A program made the translations under genes and the position numbers. Under the pieces are notes generated by a model. It was not told where the DNA came from. It did not search any database and saw only the letters and a program-made list of their open reading frames with translations. DNA of 64,000 nucleotides from Bacillota bacterium (lineage in GTDB: Bacteria; Bacillota; Clostridia; Ch29). The stretch lies in contig JAQUCT010000002.1 of the NCBI GenBank assembly GCA_028686075.1, positions 67,432 to 131,431 on the forward strand, read 5' to 3'. Below are positions 49,346 through 58,743 of this stretch, piece by piece; positions within the stretch are counted from its first letter, which is position 1, and every line of letters starts with the position of its first letter.

Positions 49346-50361
49346 TATTTTCCTCCGACTTTTATGTGTTCGGTTATACTCTGCTCCACTTTATTGTCAA
49401 TAAACCTTACTGCTTGCATTATGGCATTCTCTATCGCCAAAGCATCAGAACTGCCGTGAGCCTTAATGCAGCCCCCCGCTATCCCTAGAAGCGGTGCTCC
49501 CCCGTACTGATTATAGTCCAGCCTGCCTCTAAACCTTCGTAAACCGGGCCTTAACACAGAGGCCGCAAGCTTTGAGGCGGTGTTTTGAGTGAATTCCTTC
49601 TTAAGCTGTGCAAACAACGACATCGCCAAGCCTTCGGTAAGCTTAAGTATCACGTTACCCACAAAACCGTCGCAAACAAGCACGTCGGCCGCTCCCTCCG
49701 GTATACCCCTGGCCTCTATATTACCTATAAACTTTAGCCCGGATTCTTCAAGCAGTCGGTAAGTCTCCTTGGTAAGGACGTTCCCTTTACCCTCTTCAGT
49801 ACCAATGTTTATGAGGGCAACTCTGGGGTTTTCAATACCCATAACGCCCTTCATATAGGCGGAGCCCATCATACCGAACTGCAAAAGATTACTAGGCTTG
49901 CACTCGGCGTTGGCTCCCGCGTCTATAAGCATTGCCCCTCCTTTTTCGGTAGGCAATATCGGAGCCAGGGCCGGTCGGTCTATGCCTTTAATCCTGCCAA
50001 TCTTGAGCAGTGCACCCGCCAGCAGTGCTCCCGTGTTGCCCGCCGAAATAAAAGCGTCGGCCTGCCCACCTTTTACCTTTTGCATACCCACCACCATCGA
50101 TGAATCCTTTTTCTTTTTGATTGCCTCAACCGGAGGCTCGTCACCGCCTATAACTTCGGTGGCGTTTTGTATGGTTATTCTCGAAGTATCATACCCCCCA
50201 AGGATATCCCTTATGCTTTCCTTTTTACCAACAACTATTAGTTCCAGCTTTTTTTCCCTTTGTAGGGCTCCCATACAACCCTTTACAACCTCAAGCGGCG
50301 CATTGTCACCACCCATCGCATCAACAGCAATCCTCAAGTTTTCATCTCCTCCCTCACTCAT
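49345..50361 (-). CDS. plsX: Phosphate acyltransferase PlsX
   Basis: [30 protein letters not shown]. Confidence 0.97.
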   Translation of the reverse strand: MSEGGDENLRIAVDAMGGDNAPLEVVKGCMGALQREKKLELIVVGKKESIRDILGGYDTSRITIQNATEVIGGDEPPVEAIKKKKDSSMVVGMQKVKGGQADAFISAGNTGALLAGALLKIGRIKGIDRPALAPILPTEKGGAMLIDAGANAECKPSNLLQFGMMGSAYMKGVMGIENPRVALINIGTEEGKGNVLTKETYRLLEESGLKFIGNIEARGIPEGAADVLVCDGFVGNVILKLTEGLAMSLFAQLKKEFTQNTASKLAASVLRPGLRRFRGRLDYNQYGGAPLLGIAGGCIKAHGSSDALAIENAIMQAVRFIDNKVEQSITEHIKVGGK

Positions 50362-50917
50362 CTAGAGCTACTAGGATAAACTTACCCCTGAATACTTCCT
50401 GCATCTTCAGTTTTATCCTTACCCATACAAAGAATTTGTTTCCCCTTCGCTTAATAATCTCTGCCTGGGCAACCAGTTTTTGTCCCGATCTGACAGGCTT
50501 CTTGTATTTTATGTTGGCTACACCTATGAGGGCAACGTCGGCGTCTATCGCCGCTATGGCCAGGGACTCCGCCTGGGCGTATATAAACTGACCCCTGACT
50601 ATGTTGGTTTTTTCAAAGGCCATTGAATCATTGGTTTCCAGTATCGAGATTCCCTTCTTCCCCAGGTCAATGTCCAACAGTTCTCCGACAATCTCTTTGC
50701 CGGAGATAGTTCTTACTTTCGAGTATATACCCTCCGCCACACTTTTTATTCTTTCCCGGAGTTCTGGTATTCCCAGTTCCAGCCTGTCAAGCCTTATAGT
50801 CTGCACGCTCACCCCGAAGTGTTCGCACAGTTCCTCATCGGTCAAAAAAGGGTCCTTTACAATCTTCTCGGAAAGGCTTTTTTGTCTCTCCTTCTTTTCC
50901 TTACCCTTTCCCGCCAT
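50354..50917 (-). CDS. fapR: Transcriptional regulator FapR
   Basis: [54 protein letters not shown]; hot-dog domain. Confidence 0.95.
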   Translation of the reverse strand: MAGKGKEKKERQKSLSEKIVKDPFLTDEELCEHFGVSVQTIRLDRLELGIPELRERIKSVAEGIYSKVRTISGKEIVGELLDIDLGKKGISILETNDSMAFEKTNIVRGQFIYAQAESLAIAAIDADVALIGVANIKYKKPVRSGQKLVAQAEIIKRRGNKFFVWVRIKLKMQEVFRGKFILVALDE

Positions 50918-50991
50918 AAAACCACCTCTCTAACACCGGTCAACTGGCATACCGCCGGTTACCACCGGAAGTTTTGCATTATGACTTGGAT

Positions 50992-51008
50992 TTAGTACCT
51001 GATACTAA
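50992..51008 (-). promoter_or_regulatory. FapR operator
   Basis: TTAGTACCTGATACTAA (TTAGTA-N5-TACTAA), just downstream of a -10-like TATAAT (51021-51026, minus) and upstream of fapR. Confidence 0.88.
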
Positions 51009-51041
51009 CATTAAGTATATATTATACCCCTCCACAAATCA

Positions 51042-51078
51042 ACAAAAAAATAAACCCCCGTCTCAAAACTGACAGGGG
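51042..51078 (-). terminator. Intrinsic terminator of the sigma54-activator gene
   Basis: Minus strand CCCCTGTC-AGTTTTGA-GACGGGGG-TTTATTTTTTT. Confidence 0.8.
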
Positions 51079-51090
51079 CAGTCTGGTCTA

Positions 51091-53157
51091 TCAACTAACT
51101 TCAAGATATTTTTCTATTATTCCTATGCATTCCTCACCATCCAGGGACAGCCTCGTTCCCTTAGGTCCCTTTTTAGTAACCACAAGTCCGTACCGGGACA
51201 ATATACCAAGCCGGTTCCTTATCATCTGCTCGGTCATTTCCGCTTCTTTACACATCTGTGCTAGCCCCTTGCGGGACATATGGGTCCTGCCCTCATCCTT
51301 AGCCCTTTTTAATGCGGAAAGTATAACAAGGACCTCCTCCAGGGGCATTTCTCCCTCTATGTCCTTCAGCATCTTTTCCTTTTGCAGCGGCCCGTCTCCC
51401 GGGCCAAAGGGCAGGTCCTTCAGCCTGACCGGCCCGTCTCCTACTATATGGTACAGGTACTCAATAACGTTTTCCAGCTCCCTTATATTGCCGGGCCAGT
51501 CGTATTCCATGAATTTCTCCATCGTTTCTTCGCTTATTATCATTTCCTTTCCATTGGGGAACTTTTCCAAAATTTTATCAATAAGTAGCGGAATATCCTC
51601 TTTGCGCTCACTCAAGGGGGGAATCCTTATGGGCAGTACCTTAAGCCGGTAAAACAAATCCTCCCTAAATTTTCCTTTTTCTACAAGCTCGTCGAGGTTT
51701 TTGTTGGTAGCGGCAATAATCCTTACGTCTATGGGAATAATCTTTGTGCCACCTATACGAAGCACTTCTTTTTCCTGGAGTACCCTTAAAAGCCGAGCCT
51801 GTATCCTCAAGGAGGCGTCCCCAATTTCATCCAGGAATATGGTCCCTTTATGGGACTGCTCGAAAAGCCCGGTATGCCCTCCCTTTCTTGCTCCGGTAAA
51901 GGCACCCTCTTCGTAGCCGAACAGTTCACTCTCCAGTAGGTTTTCGGGTAGTGCCGCAAAGTTTACCGCCACAAAGGGCCCGTGCTGCTTGTTGGAAGCA
52001 TTGTGTATGGCATGAGCGAACAACTCCTTGCCTATACCGCTTTCCCCTATAAGGAGAAGGGTTGAATTGCTCCCTGCGAGTTTCTCTGCGATCTCCTTCG
52101 TCTTGGTTATCTGACGGCTTTTCCCTACAATATTGGAAAAATTGTATTTGGCAGTGTGTCCCCTTTTCATAAGGTTGGTCCTTACTATGTTCTCCATCTC
52201 AATTATTTCCGACAGGTCCTTGAAGGTTATAATAACCCCACTATTGACATCATCTTCTATAATGGGCATCATTGTAAGCAGTATTTTTTTGCCCATTATT
52301 TCGTGGACCTTACGGTACAAACCGAAATTTTTGCCCAGCAGGGACTTTGCGTCAAAGTCCAGTATATCGTCCAGGTTAATGTTGCCGTTGCCTTCCTTTT
52401 CAACTGGATTGAATAGTTTGTTAGCATTCTCGTTGCTGAACATTATTTTGCCGCTACTGTCAATGCCTACTATACCGTCGTTTATTACGTTTAGTATGGT
52501 GTTTAGCTGTTTCGTTATATTGTCGTTGATCTCCAGTGCCTTTACAACCTTTTTGGCGGAGTAGACAAAGTCCTGCAGAAATCTGGCGGACAACAGATTT
52601 GTCCTTTCATCCATTATATTAAGCCTCATCATTATCTCCGTGATAGTTGTAAGGTCTATTTTGCTGTAGCCAAGGTCAATAACCTCCCGGATATAATCGG
52701 GTATCATGTTGGTCTCTCCGGTCGTTATCGCATAATCGGCATGCTGCGAGTACCTCTGTCCGGGATAATAGGGATACATCCTTATGTGGTTTATGCCCAG
52801 CCCCTCCAACAGGGAGATAGAGTTTTCCGCCAGATACTTGTTGACGTCTACAAACAACACGTCCTCCCCCTGGGGTATACGCAGCACGTCCTCCAGTTTT
52901 GAATGATTTAGGGACCTTCTGGCCACCAGCACCTCCGCCCCGGGAGCAATATATTTAAGAGCCGTCTCCTTAAGATATTCATGGCTTATAAGCACCAGCG
53001 TATCGTTTATCTTTTCGTTTATTCCTTCCAGAATGGAATAACCGCTGATGAGTATTTCAGGCCCCAACAGATTAGTCAGTTGGTTAATTACGTTCTCTTT
53101 ATGTTTCTCCGACCGGGTAATTATGGACAAACCTTTAGCTATTATATTAGACATCAT
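51091..53157 (-). CDS. Sigma54-dependent transcriptional activator (N-terminal sensor, PAS, AAA+, C-terminal winged-HTH-like)
   Basis: [32 protein letters not shown] (GAFTGA), [18 protein letters not shown]-like [24 protein letters not shown]; start MMSNIIAKG after AGGGGGTGTG. Confidence 0.92.
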   Translation of the reverse strand: MMSNIIAKGLSIITRSEKHKENVINQLTNLLGPEILISGYSILEGINEKINDTLVLISHEYLKETALKYIAPGAEVLVARRSLNHSKLEDVLRIPQGEDVLFVDVNKYLAENSISLLEGLGINHIRMYPYYPGQRYSQHADYAITTGETNMIPDYIREVIDLGYSKIDLTTITEIMMRLNIMDERTNLLSARFLQDFVYSAKKVVKALEINDNITKQLNTILNVINDGIVGIDSSGKIMFSNENANKLFNPVEKEGNGNINLDDILDFDAKSLLGKNFGLYRKVHEIMGKKILLTMMPIIEDDVNSGVIITFKDLSEIIEMENIVRTNLMKRGHTAKYNFSNIVGKSRQITKTKEIAEKLAGSNSTLLLIGESGIGKELFAHAIHNASNKQHGPFVAVNFAALPENLLESELFGYEEGAFTGARKGGHTGLFEQSHKGTIFLDEIGDASLRIQARLLRVLQEKEVLRIGGTKIIPIDVRIIAATNKNLDELVEKGKFREDLFYRLKVLPIRIPPLSERKEDIPLLIDKILEKFPNGKEMIISEETMEKFMEYDWPGNIRELENVIEYLYHIVGDGPVRLKDLPFGPGDGPLQKEKMLKDIEGEMPLEEVLVILSALKRAKDEGRTHMSRKGLAQMCKEAEMTEQMIRNRLGILSRYGLVVTKKGPKGTRLSLDGEECIGIIEKYLEVS

Positions 53158-53230
53158 CACACCCCCTGATATTACATCTGGTTTTATACATTGTACCATA
53201 AATATTGTGGTTTAAAATGGTTTTTAGTAA

Positions 53231-53372
53231 AGAACCTAAAACCGCCTTATAACCACTATGCTTGCTTTAAGTATGCTGTCCCGCAGTCAACAAAAACCCT
53301 TTATGGTTTTACGGGCATTCCCCAATCCCTTTTTTCTCCCAGGGCATACACGTCAACCGCAGTTTAGGTTCT
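53231..53372. repeat. Distal inverted repeat pair in the regulator/aminomutase intergenic region
   Basis: AGAACCTAAA (53231-53240) and its exact reverse complement TTTAGGTTCT (53363-53372). Confidence 0.6.
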
Positions 53373-53485
53373 AATTGGCTACTGTTACAAACCCATTTCC
53401 AACCTATATACCCCAAGGGCTTTTCCTTTTCCACCATTTTGCATTAGTTTTGGTGTATGTTCGCCCTGTAATATCCCGAAACGGC

Positions 53486-53503
53486 TTGGCACGAATATTG
53501 CTT
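53486..53503 (+). promoter_or_regulatory. Sigma54 (-24/-12) promoter
   Basis: TTGGCACGAATATTGCTT, full match to TGGCACG-N4-TTGC; ~110 nt upstream of the aminomutase start. Confidence 0.92.
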
Positions 53504-53612
53504 TGTTTAGTCTTGTAGCTGATCAGCAAAACCTAATAGGGGGTGGACTTAAAATATAAACGTACGTATCTGTATGCAAAAGTTTAGAATTTTTTCATTG
53601 GGAGGTCAAAGA

Positions 53613-54875
53613 ATGAGTGCATCAAATAAGAGTTCCAGACAAATTTCCCTTGAGAGGGCGGGTGTTTTAAAAAGCCGTATAGATCCCTATCTTGATGCTA
53701 AAATGAAGATTCCAACCGGTTTGGAACAAAAAGAGGCCGTTAAAGCCAGGCAGGCAAAGATAAAAGAGGCCCTGGGTGCCTCCGACGCCGACTGGAACGA
53801 CTGGCAATGGCAGATAGATAACAGGATAACCGATTCGGAAACCCTCGCAAAATTTATTACACTAACGCCAAAACAAAAGAAGGATATTGACGCGGTGGCG
53901 TCGAAATTTAGATGGGCTATTTCTCCCTATTTTCTGTCTCTCATTGAGCCGGAAGGGGACCATTACAAGAACGCTATATACCTGCAGTCCATTCCCACAG
54001 GTCTTGAGCTGAAGGAGGGTATCGGAAGCCCCGACCCGATGGCGGAAGAGTTTACCAACCCCGCCCCCTGTATTACACGCCGGTATCCCGACAGATTGAT
54101 AATTAACGTTACCAACCAGTGCGGAATGTACTGCCGTCACTGTCAGAGAAGAAGAAATATAGGGGAATTGGACAAACCACAGCCTAAAGAAAATATGCAG
54201 CAGGCCGTTGACTACATCAGAAACACCCCGGAAATAAGGGATGTACTGGTAACCGGCGGCGACCCCTTCACATTGTCCAATGAGATGCTTGACTGGCTCC
54301 TCGGAGAGCTTGACAGTATCCCACATCTTGAGTTCAAACGTATAGGCACACGAATGCCGGTTACACTACCCCAGAGAGTAACTCCGGAGCTGTGTGAAAT
54401 GCTTAAGAAACATCATCCTTTGTTTATCAACCTACAATTTAACAACCCGATGGAAGTTTCGGAAGACTCCAAAAAAGCCTGCGAAATGCTGGCCAATGCA
54501 GGAATACCCTTGGGGAACCAGGCAGTACTGCTTAGGGGAGTGAATGATCACCCCTTTGTAATGAAGAAACTCTGCCAGGAACTCCTAAGGATAAGGGTAC
54601 GGCCCTATTATATATTCCATGCCAAGGGCGTTGTGGGAACCCTCCATTTCCGTACCAGCGTGGATATAGGCATTGAGATTATGGAACACCTAAGGGGCTA
54701 CACATCAGGTCTTGCAATTCCGACATTCATAATAAACGCACCCGAGGGAAGGGGTAAAACACCCATGCTACCCGAGTACGTAATTTCCCACGGTAGGGAC
54801 ACCATCACCATAAGGACCTGGGAAGGACAGATAATCGAATATCCCAACAAGGACGCCGATATCCAATACGAATAA
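53613..54875 (+). CDS. eam: KamA-family radical SAM aminomutase, probable glutamate 2,3-aminomutase
   Basis: SDADWNDWQWQIDNRI; NQCGMYCRHCQRRRNIGE cluster motif; Lys (54624-54626) and Asn (54735-54737) at positions equivalent to KAM Asp293/Asp330; SD GGGAGGT before ATG 53613. Confidence 0.85.
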   Translation: MSASNKSSRQISLERAGVLKSRIDPYLDAKMKIPTGLEQKEAVKARQAKIKEALGASDADWNDWQWQIDNRITDSETLAKFITLTPKQKKDIDAVASKFRWAISPYFLSLIEPEGDHYKNAIYLQSIPTGLELKEGIGSPDPMAEEFTNPAPCITRRYPDRLIINVTNQCGMYCRHCQRRRNIGELDKPQPKENMQQAVDYIRNTPEIRDVLVTGGDPFTLSNEMLDWLLGELDSIPHLEFKRIGTRMPVTLPQRVTPELCEMLKKHHPLFINLQFNNPMEVSEDSKKACEMLANAGIPLGNQAVLLRGVNDHPFVMKKLCQELLRIRVRPYYIFHAKGVVGTLHFRTSVDIGIEIMEHLRGYTSGLAIPTFIINAPEGRGKTPMLPEYVISHGRDTITIRTWEGQIIEYPNKDADIQYE

Positions 54876-54984
54876 AACCGCGGCTGCCAAATCTCAAATA
54901 TATGCTCAGCGATATGTATTAAAACCTAATTATTTTTGGTGAGAGTCCATTGCCAAAAATATTAAATTAAAGGGGGGTATATCC

Positions 54985-56046
54985 ATGAGAAAAAAACTAG
55001 CTTTATTATTGGTTCTCCTGTTTGTATTTAGCACCATGCTGGTTGGGTGCAGTACGCCAGGAGATACCGGACAGCAGGAAGAGACAGAAGGGGAAGCACC
55101 GGAGGAAGCAGCGGCCCCGGCCCAGAAAATACAGGTTAATATAATCACCGGTTCCACCGGCGGTACCTATTTCGCCCTTGGGGGAGCCATGGCCAACACC
55201 TGGAACGAATTTCTAGACAACGTACAGGTAACAAGTCAGCCCGGAGGAGCGTCGGTGGAAAGTATCAACCGTGTCCATGCCGGTGAATGTGAACTTGGAA
55301 TGGCCATGAACAACATAGCCGATGACGCATGGAAAGGACAGGGCGCCTTCCCTGCCGAGCAGCAGAACTTCAGAGCTATTGGAGTCATTTACCCGGAGGT
55401 ATATCAGGGGGTAGCTTTGAAAGAAAGCGGCATAACATCCATTGAGGGCTTAAAGGGTAAAAGGGTGGCGGTGGGCCCTGTTGGAAGCGGTACCGTTGTA
55501 ATGAGCGAGACGGTATTCAACGAGGCGGGTTTGACCTTCGATGATGTAAAGGCCGCCTTTGACGGGTTTGGAGATGCCGCCAGCAAGATGAAGGACGGCC
55601 ACCTGGATGCGGCCTTTAACGTACTTGCCGTTCCTGCCGCTGCGATACAGGATATTATGACCGCCCGTGACATAGAAGTGATTGAAATAGGCGATGACCT
55701 GTACAAGAAGGTAAAAGCCAAGTATCCCTTCTTCAGCCAGTATGTGATACCGGCCGGCACCTACGGCAATGAAGAAGACAAACTTACCATCAACTGCGTG
55801 GCGGCTCTGTACGTTGCTCCCGAGATGTCAGAAGACGCAGTATACGATATCACCAAGGTGTGGTTTGAGCAGACCGCTCATACCGCAGCAGCTCATGGGG
55901 CTGCCCAGTGGCTGGCAGATGAAATTGCTGCAGGCAACAAGCAGGTGATGATAGACGGTATTACAACACCGCTACATCCGGGTGCCTACAAATACTTTAC
56001 AGAAATAGGTCTGGATATCCCGGATATGATAAAACCCATAGACTAA
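54985..56046 (+). CDS. TAXI family TRAP transporter solute-binding lipoprotein
   Basis: Lipobox LVGC; ITGSTGGTYFALGGAMANTWNEF; GECELGMAMNNIADDAWKG; KRVAVGPVGSGT. Confidence 0.95.
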   Translation: MRKKLALLLVLLFVFSTMLVGCSTPGDTGQQEETEGEAPEEAAAPAQKIQVNIITGSTGGTYFALGGAMANTWNEFLDNVQVTSQPGGASVESINRVHAGECELGMAMNNIADDAWKGQGAFPAEQQNFRAIGVIYPEVYQGVALKESGITSIEGLKGKRVAVGPVGSGTVVMSETVFNEAGLTFDDVKAAFDGFGDAASKMKDGHLDAAFNVLAVPAAAIQDIMTARDIEVIEIGDDLYKKVKAKYPFFSQYVIPAGTYGNEEDKLTINCVAALYVAPEMSEDAVYDITKVWFEQTAHTAAAHGAAQWLADEIAAGNKQVMIDGITTPLHPGAYKYFTEIGLDIPDMIKPID

Positions 56047-56059
56047 TCAACAAGGGGGG

Positions 56060-56093
56060 GAAGGCCGGGGCGGCTTTACAGTCCCCGGCCTTC
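56060..56093 (+). other. Strong hairpin between TAXI SBP and DUF1850 genes
   Basis: 11-bp GAAGGCCGGGG / CCCCGGCCTTC perfect stem. Confidence 0.85.
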
Positions 56094-56097
56094 ATTA

Positions 56098-56631
56098 ATG
56101 AAAAAAATTATTATCTCACTTTTATTTATCGGAATACTTCTTTACCTTTCCCTGCTGCCCACCCTTGTTCTGGAAGTAAGGGTAGACGGGACAGAGGCCC
56201 TTGTTTTCCAGCAGCGGGCGAAAGCAGGAGACCTTTTTGATGTACGCTGGATACATTCGGTTACACTGCAACCGGTTATTGAAACCTACCGGTTGGAAGC
56301 CCCCGGCAGCATTCCGATAGTAAAGATGACCTTTGATGAATTCGGACCAAATCTGCCGGCGCACCCCGAGTTTGACCAATACTGGGTGATTGAAGACGGT
56401 AAATTTAATGTACTAGGCTACAAAAGAGTTTTTGACAGGGTTCCGGTAACCATAGGTGCCGTTATAGCAGACCATACCCTTATTTACAACGGACGATCCA
56501 CTCCCTTAAAGGATGTGTACCGCCCGGGCGGGTATGTGCATATTGGCCTTACCAAAAAAACCTTTAGCCAATTCTTAATTGAGGAGGTAGAAATATGGCA
56601 GAAAGTCAGAACGATGACAGCATCAAGCTAG
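56098..56631 (+). CDS. DUF1850 domain protein (TAXI-TRAP associated)
   Basis: VRWIHSVTLQPVIETYRLE; between TAXI SBP and fused permease. Confidence 0.88.
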   Translation: MKKIIISLLFIGILLYLSLLPTLVLEVRVDGTEALVFQQRAKAGDLFDVRWIHSVTLQPVIETYRLEAPGSIPIVKMTFDEFGPNLPAHPEFDQYWVIEDGKFNVLGYKRVFDRVPVTIGAVIADHTLIYNGRSTPLKDVYRPGGYVHIGLTKKTFSQFLIEEVEIWQKVRTMTASS

Positions 56632-58580
56632 ATGAGATTAAGCTGGACGAAGAAAAATCCGAGGAGATTCTGGCCAAATACGACCGGGAATATGCCTTCC
56701 GAAGACTTGAAGGACCGGTGGCCAAGTTCGTTTTCCTGTTGGCGGTTGCCTGGTCCCTGGCCCAGCTGTATACGGCGGCCTTCGGGGTTTTCCCTTCCAC
56801 TCTTCAGAGGGCTCCCCACGTAGGCGTGGCCCTTATAATAATTTTTATTCTCTATCCGGCCAGAAGGGGAAGCAAAAGCAATAGGGTTCCATGGTATGAT
56901 TATATGCTGGCCCTCCTTGGTTTTGCTGCCGCGGCCTATCACGTAATTTATTACAAAGAACTTGTCTGGCGGGCAGGAGTATACAACACCAATGATATGA
57001 TAATTTCAGTTATTGCTGTATTATTGATTATTGAAGCTACCAGAAGAATGGCGGGGCCGGTTATTATCTCCTTGGCAACATTCTTTCTGCTGTACGCATA
57101 TTTTGGAAATTATTTCCCGTCCTTCATGGCCCATCCAGGCCTTACAGTAAAAAGGATTGCTGTTTTCCAGTGGTTGGGTACCGAAGGCATCTTGGGAATA
57201 CCCATTCAGGTATCCTCAACCTTTATATTTTTGTTTATGCTATTTGCAACCTTTTTGAGGAAAACCGGTATTGGAGACTGGCTGACGGATATAGCGGTGG
57301 GCTTAACCGGCGGAGCTATCGGCGGACCGGCCAAGGCTGCAGTAATAGCCAGCGCAGCCCAGGGCACCGTTTCCGGCAGCTCGGTTGCCAACACGGTGGG
57401 TACTGGCTCGGTAACCATTCCCCTTATGAAGAGTATTGGCTACCGTAAAGAGTTTGCCGGTGCAGTAGAAGCGGCCGCCTCCACCGGCGGACAGCTGATG
57501 CCTCCCATTATGGGTGCCGCAGCCTTTATTATGGTAGAATTCTTGAACATTTCATACGGAAGGATTGCCCTTTCGGCGGCAATACCGGCAATACTTTATT
57601 TTACCGGGATATTCATTACAGTACATCTTGAGGCAAAAAAGGCGGGTCTTTTGGGTATACCCAAGGAAAAACTGCCCGACTGGAAAAGCCTTTTGTTAAA
57701 AAAATGGTTCCTTGCCACACCCATTGCCGGGATTATTGTACTGCTGGTTAAGGGCTACACGCCTATGATGGCAGCCTTCATCGCAATAATACTGTGCATC
57801 GTCGCATCTTCCATTTTGAAGGAGACCCGCATGTCCATAAAGAATATAATTAAGGCCCTTGAGGAAGGGGCAAGGTCAGCCCTCCCGGTAGTGGTGGCTT
57901 GCGCCACGGCGGGTATAATTGTAGGTATTATTACTTTAACCGGCCTTGGCATGAAAATGTCAGGAGGCCTTGTAAAGCTTGCAGGGGGCAACATTTACCT
58001 AACAATGCTATTTACCATGTTTGGATCAATAATACTGGGTATGGGAGTACCGACAACGGCCAACTACATAATCCAGGCAACGGTCTCGGCTCCTGCCTTG
58101 ATGGCCCTTGGCGTACCCCAGATAGCTGCCCACCTGTTTGTATTCTATTTCGGAATTGTGGCGGATATTACCCCTCCGGTGGCCCTGGCCGCTTTTGCCG
58201 GTTCGGGTATTGCCCAGTCGGATCCTCTAAAGACGGGCTTTGAAGCCTTCAAGCTGGGCTTTGCGGCATACCTTGTTCCATACATTTTTGCACTGTCTCC
58301 CATCCTAGTTCTAGTGAGACCGGAGGGCGCATCCACCATGGTCTTTGTCTTCAGTGTACTGCTTGCAGTTATAACCGCCATAATAGGCATGATATGTATC
58401 GGAGCATCAACCACCGGCTATTTTGTAACCAACGACAAGTGGTATGAGAGGGTATTGTTCTTCGCAGCCGGTGTTACGCTTATAGTCCCGGGTATTACAA
58501 CAGATTTGCTCGGCGCAGTTGTTCTAACGGGAGTATGGTTCCTGCAGACAGCCCGGGTAAAAAGAAAGGCAACGGCATAA
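56595..58580 (+). CDS. TRAP transporter fused permease (4TM+12TM)
   Basis: IPIQVSSTFIFLFMLFATFLRKTGIGDWLTDIAVGLTGGAIGGPAKAAVIASAAQGTVSGSSVANTVGTGSVTIPLMK; MGVPTTANYII. Confidence 0.95.
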   Translation: MAESQNDDSIKLDEIKLDEEKSEEILAKYDREYAFRRLEGPVAKFVFLLAVAWSLAQLYTAAFGVFPSTLQRAPHVGVALIIIFILYPARRGSKSNRVPWYDYMLALLGFAAAAYHVIYYKELVWRAGVYNTNDMIISVIAVLLIIEATRRMAGPVIISLATFFLLYAYFGNYFPSFMAHPGLTVKRIAVFQWLGTEGILGIPIQVSSTFIFLFMLFATFLRKTGIGDWLTDIAVGLTGGAIGGPAKAAVIASAAQGTVSGSSVANTVGTGSVTIPLMKSIGYRKEFAGAVEAAASTGGQLMPPIMGAAAFIMVEFLNISYGRIALSAAIPAILYFTGIFITVHLEAKKAGLLGIPKEKLPDWKSLLLKKWFLATPIAGIIVLLVKGYTPMMAAFIAIILCIVASSILKETRMSIKNIIKALEEGARSALPVVVACATAGIIVGIITLTGLGMKMSGGLVKLAGGNIYLTMLFTMFGSIILGMGVPTTANYIIQATVSAPALMALGVPQIAAHLFVFYFGIVADITPPVALAAFAGSGIAQSDPLKTGFEAFKLGFAAYLVPYIFALSPILVLVRPEGASTMVFVFSVLLAVITAIIGMICIGASTTGYFVTNDKWYERVLFFAAGVTLIVPGITTDLLGAVVLTGVWFLQTARVKRKATA

Positions 58581-58617
58581 AAAAGCTATATCGGTCTATT
58601 CATTAAAAACCCTCACA

Positions 58618-58661
58618 AAGGCCTGCGGTTGGTGAAAAACCGCGGGCCTTTACTTTTTCTT
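58618..58661 (+). terminator. Intrinsic terminator of the TRAP operon
   Basis: AAGGCCTGCGGTTggtgaaaAACCGCGGGCCTTTACTTTTTC. Confidence 0.8.
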
Positions 58662-58695
58662 CTTTTCCAACCAGGCAGCACACCCTTAAAGCTGT

Positions 58696-58738
58696 GCAAT
58701 AAAAATAGTAACGGTTTACCCATTACTATTTTTATTGC
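58696..58738. terminator. Probable terminator at the 3' end of rpmF (symmetrical hairpin)
   Basis: 16-bp perfect inverted repeat GCAATAAAAATAGTAA ... TTACTATTTTTATTGC. Confidence 0.65.
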
Positions 58739-58743
58739 CTTCT

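Noticed and set aside
53574-54875. Naming the aminomutase lysine 2,3-aminomutase (kamA)
   Set aside because: Both lysine-binding Asp positions are replaced (Lys and Asn), matching glutamate 2,3-aminomutase; upstream 13 residues of the ORF also dropped because the SD supports ATG 53613.
54932-54960. ATTTTTGG/CCAAAAAT hairpin between the aminomutase and TAXI SBP as a terminator
   Set aside because: Weak AT-rich stem with a 13-nt loop and no T-tract; at most a minor attenuator, so co-transcription remains plausible.
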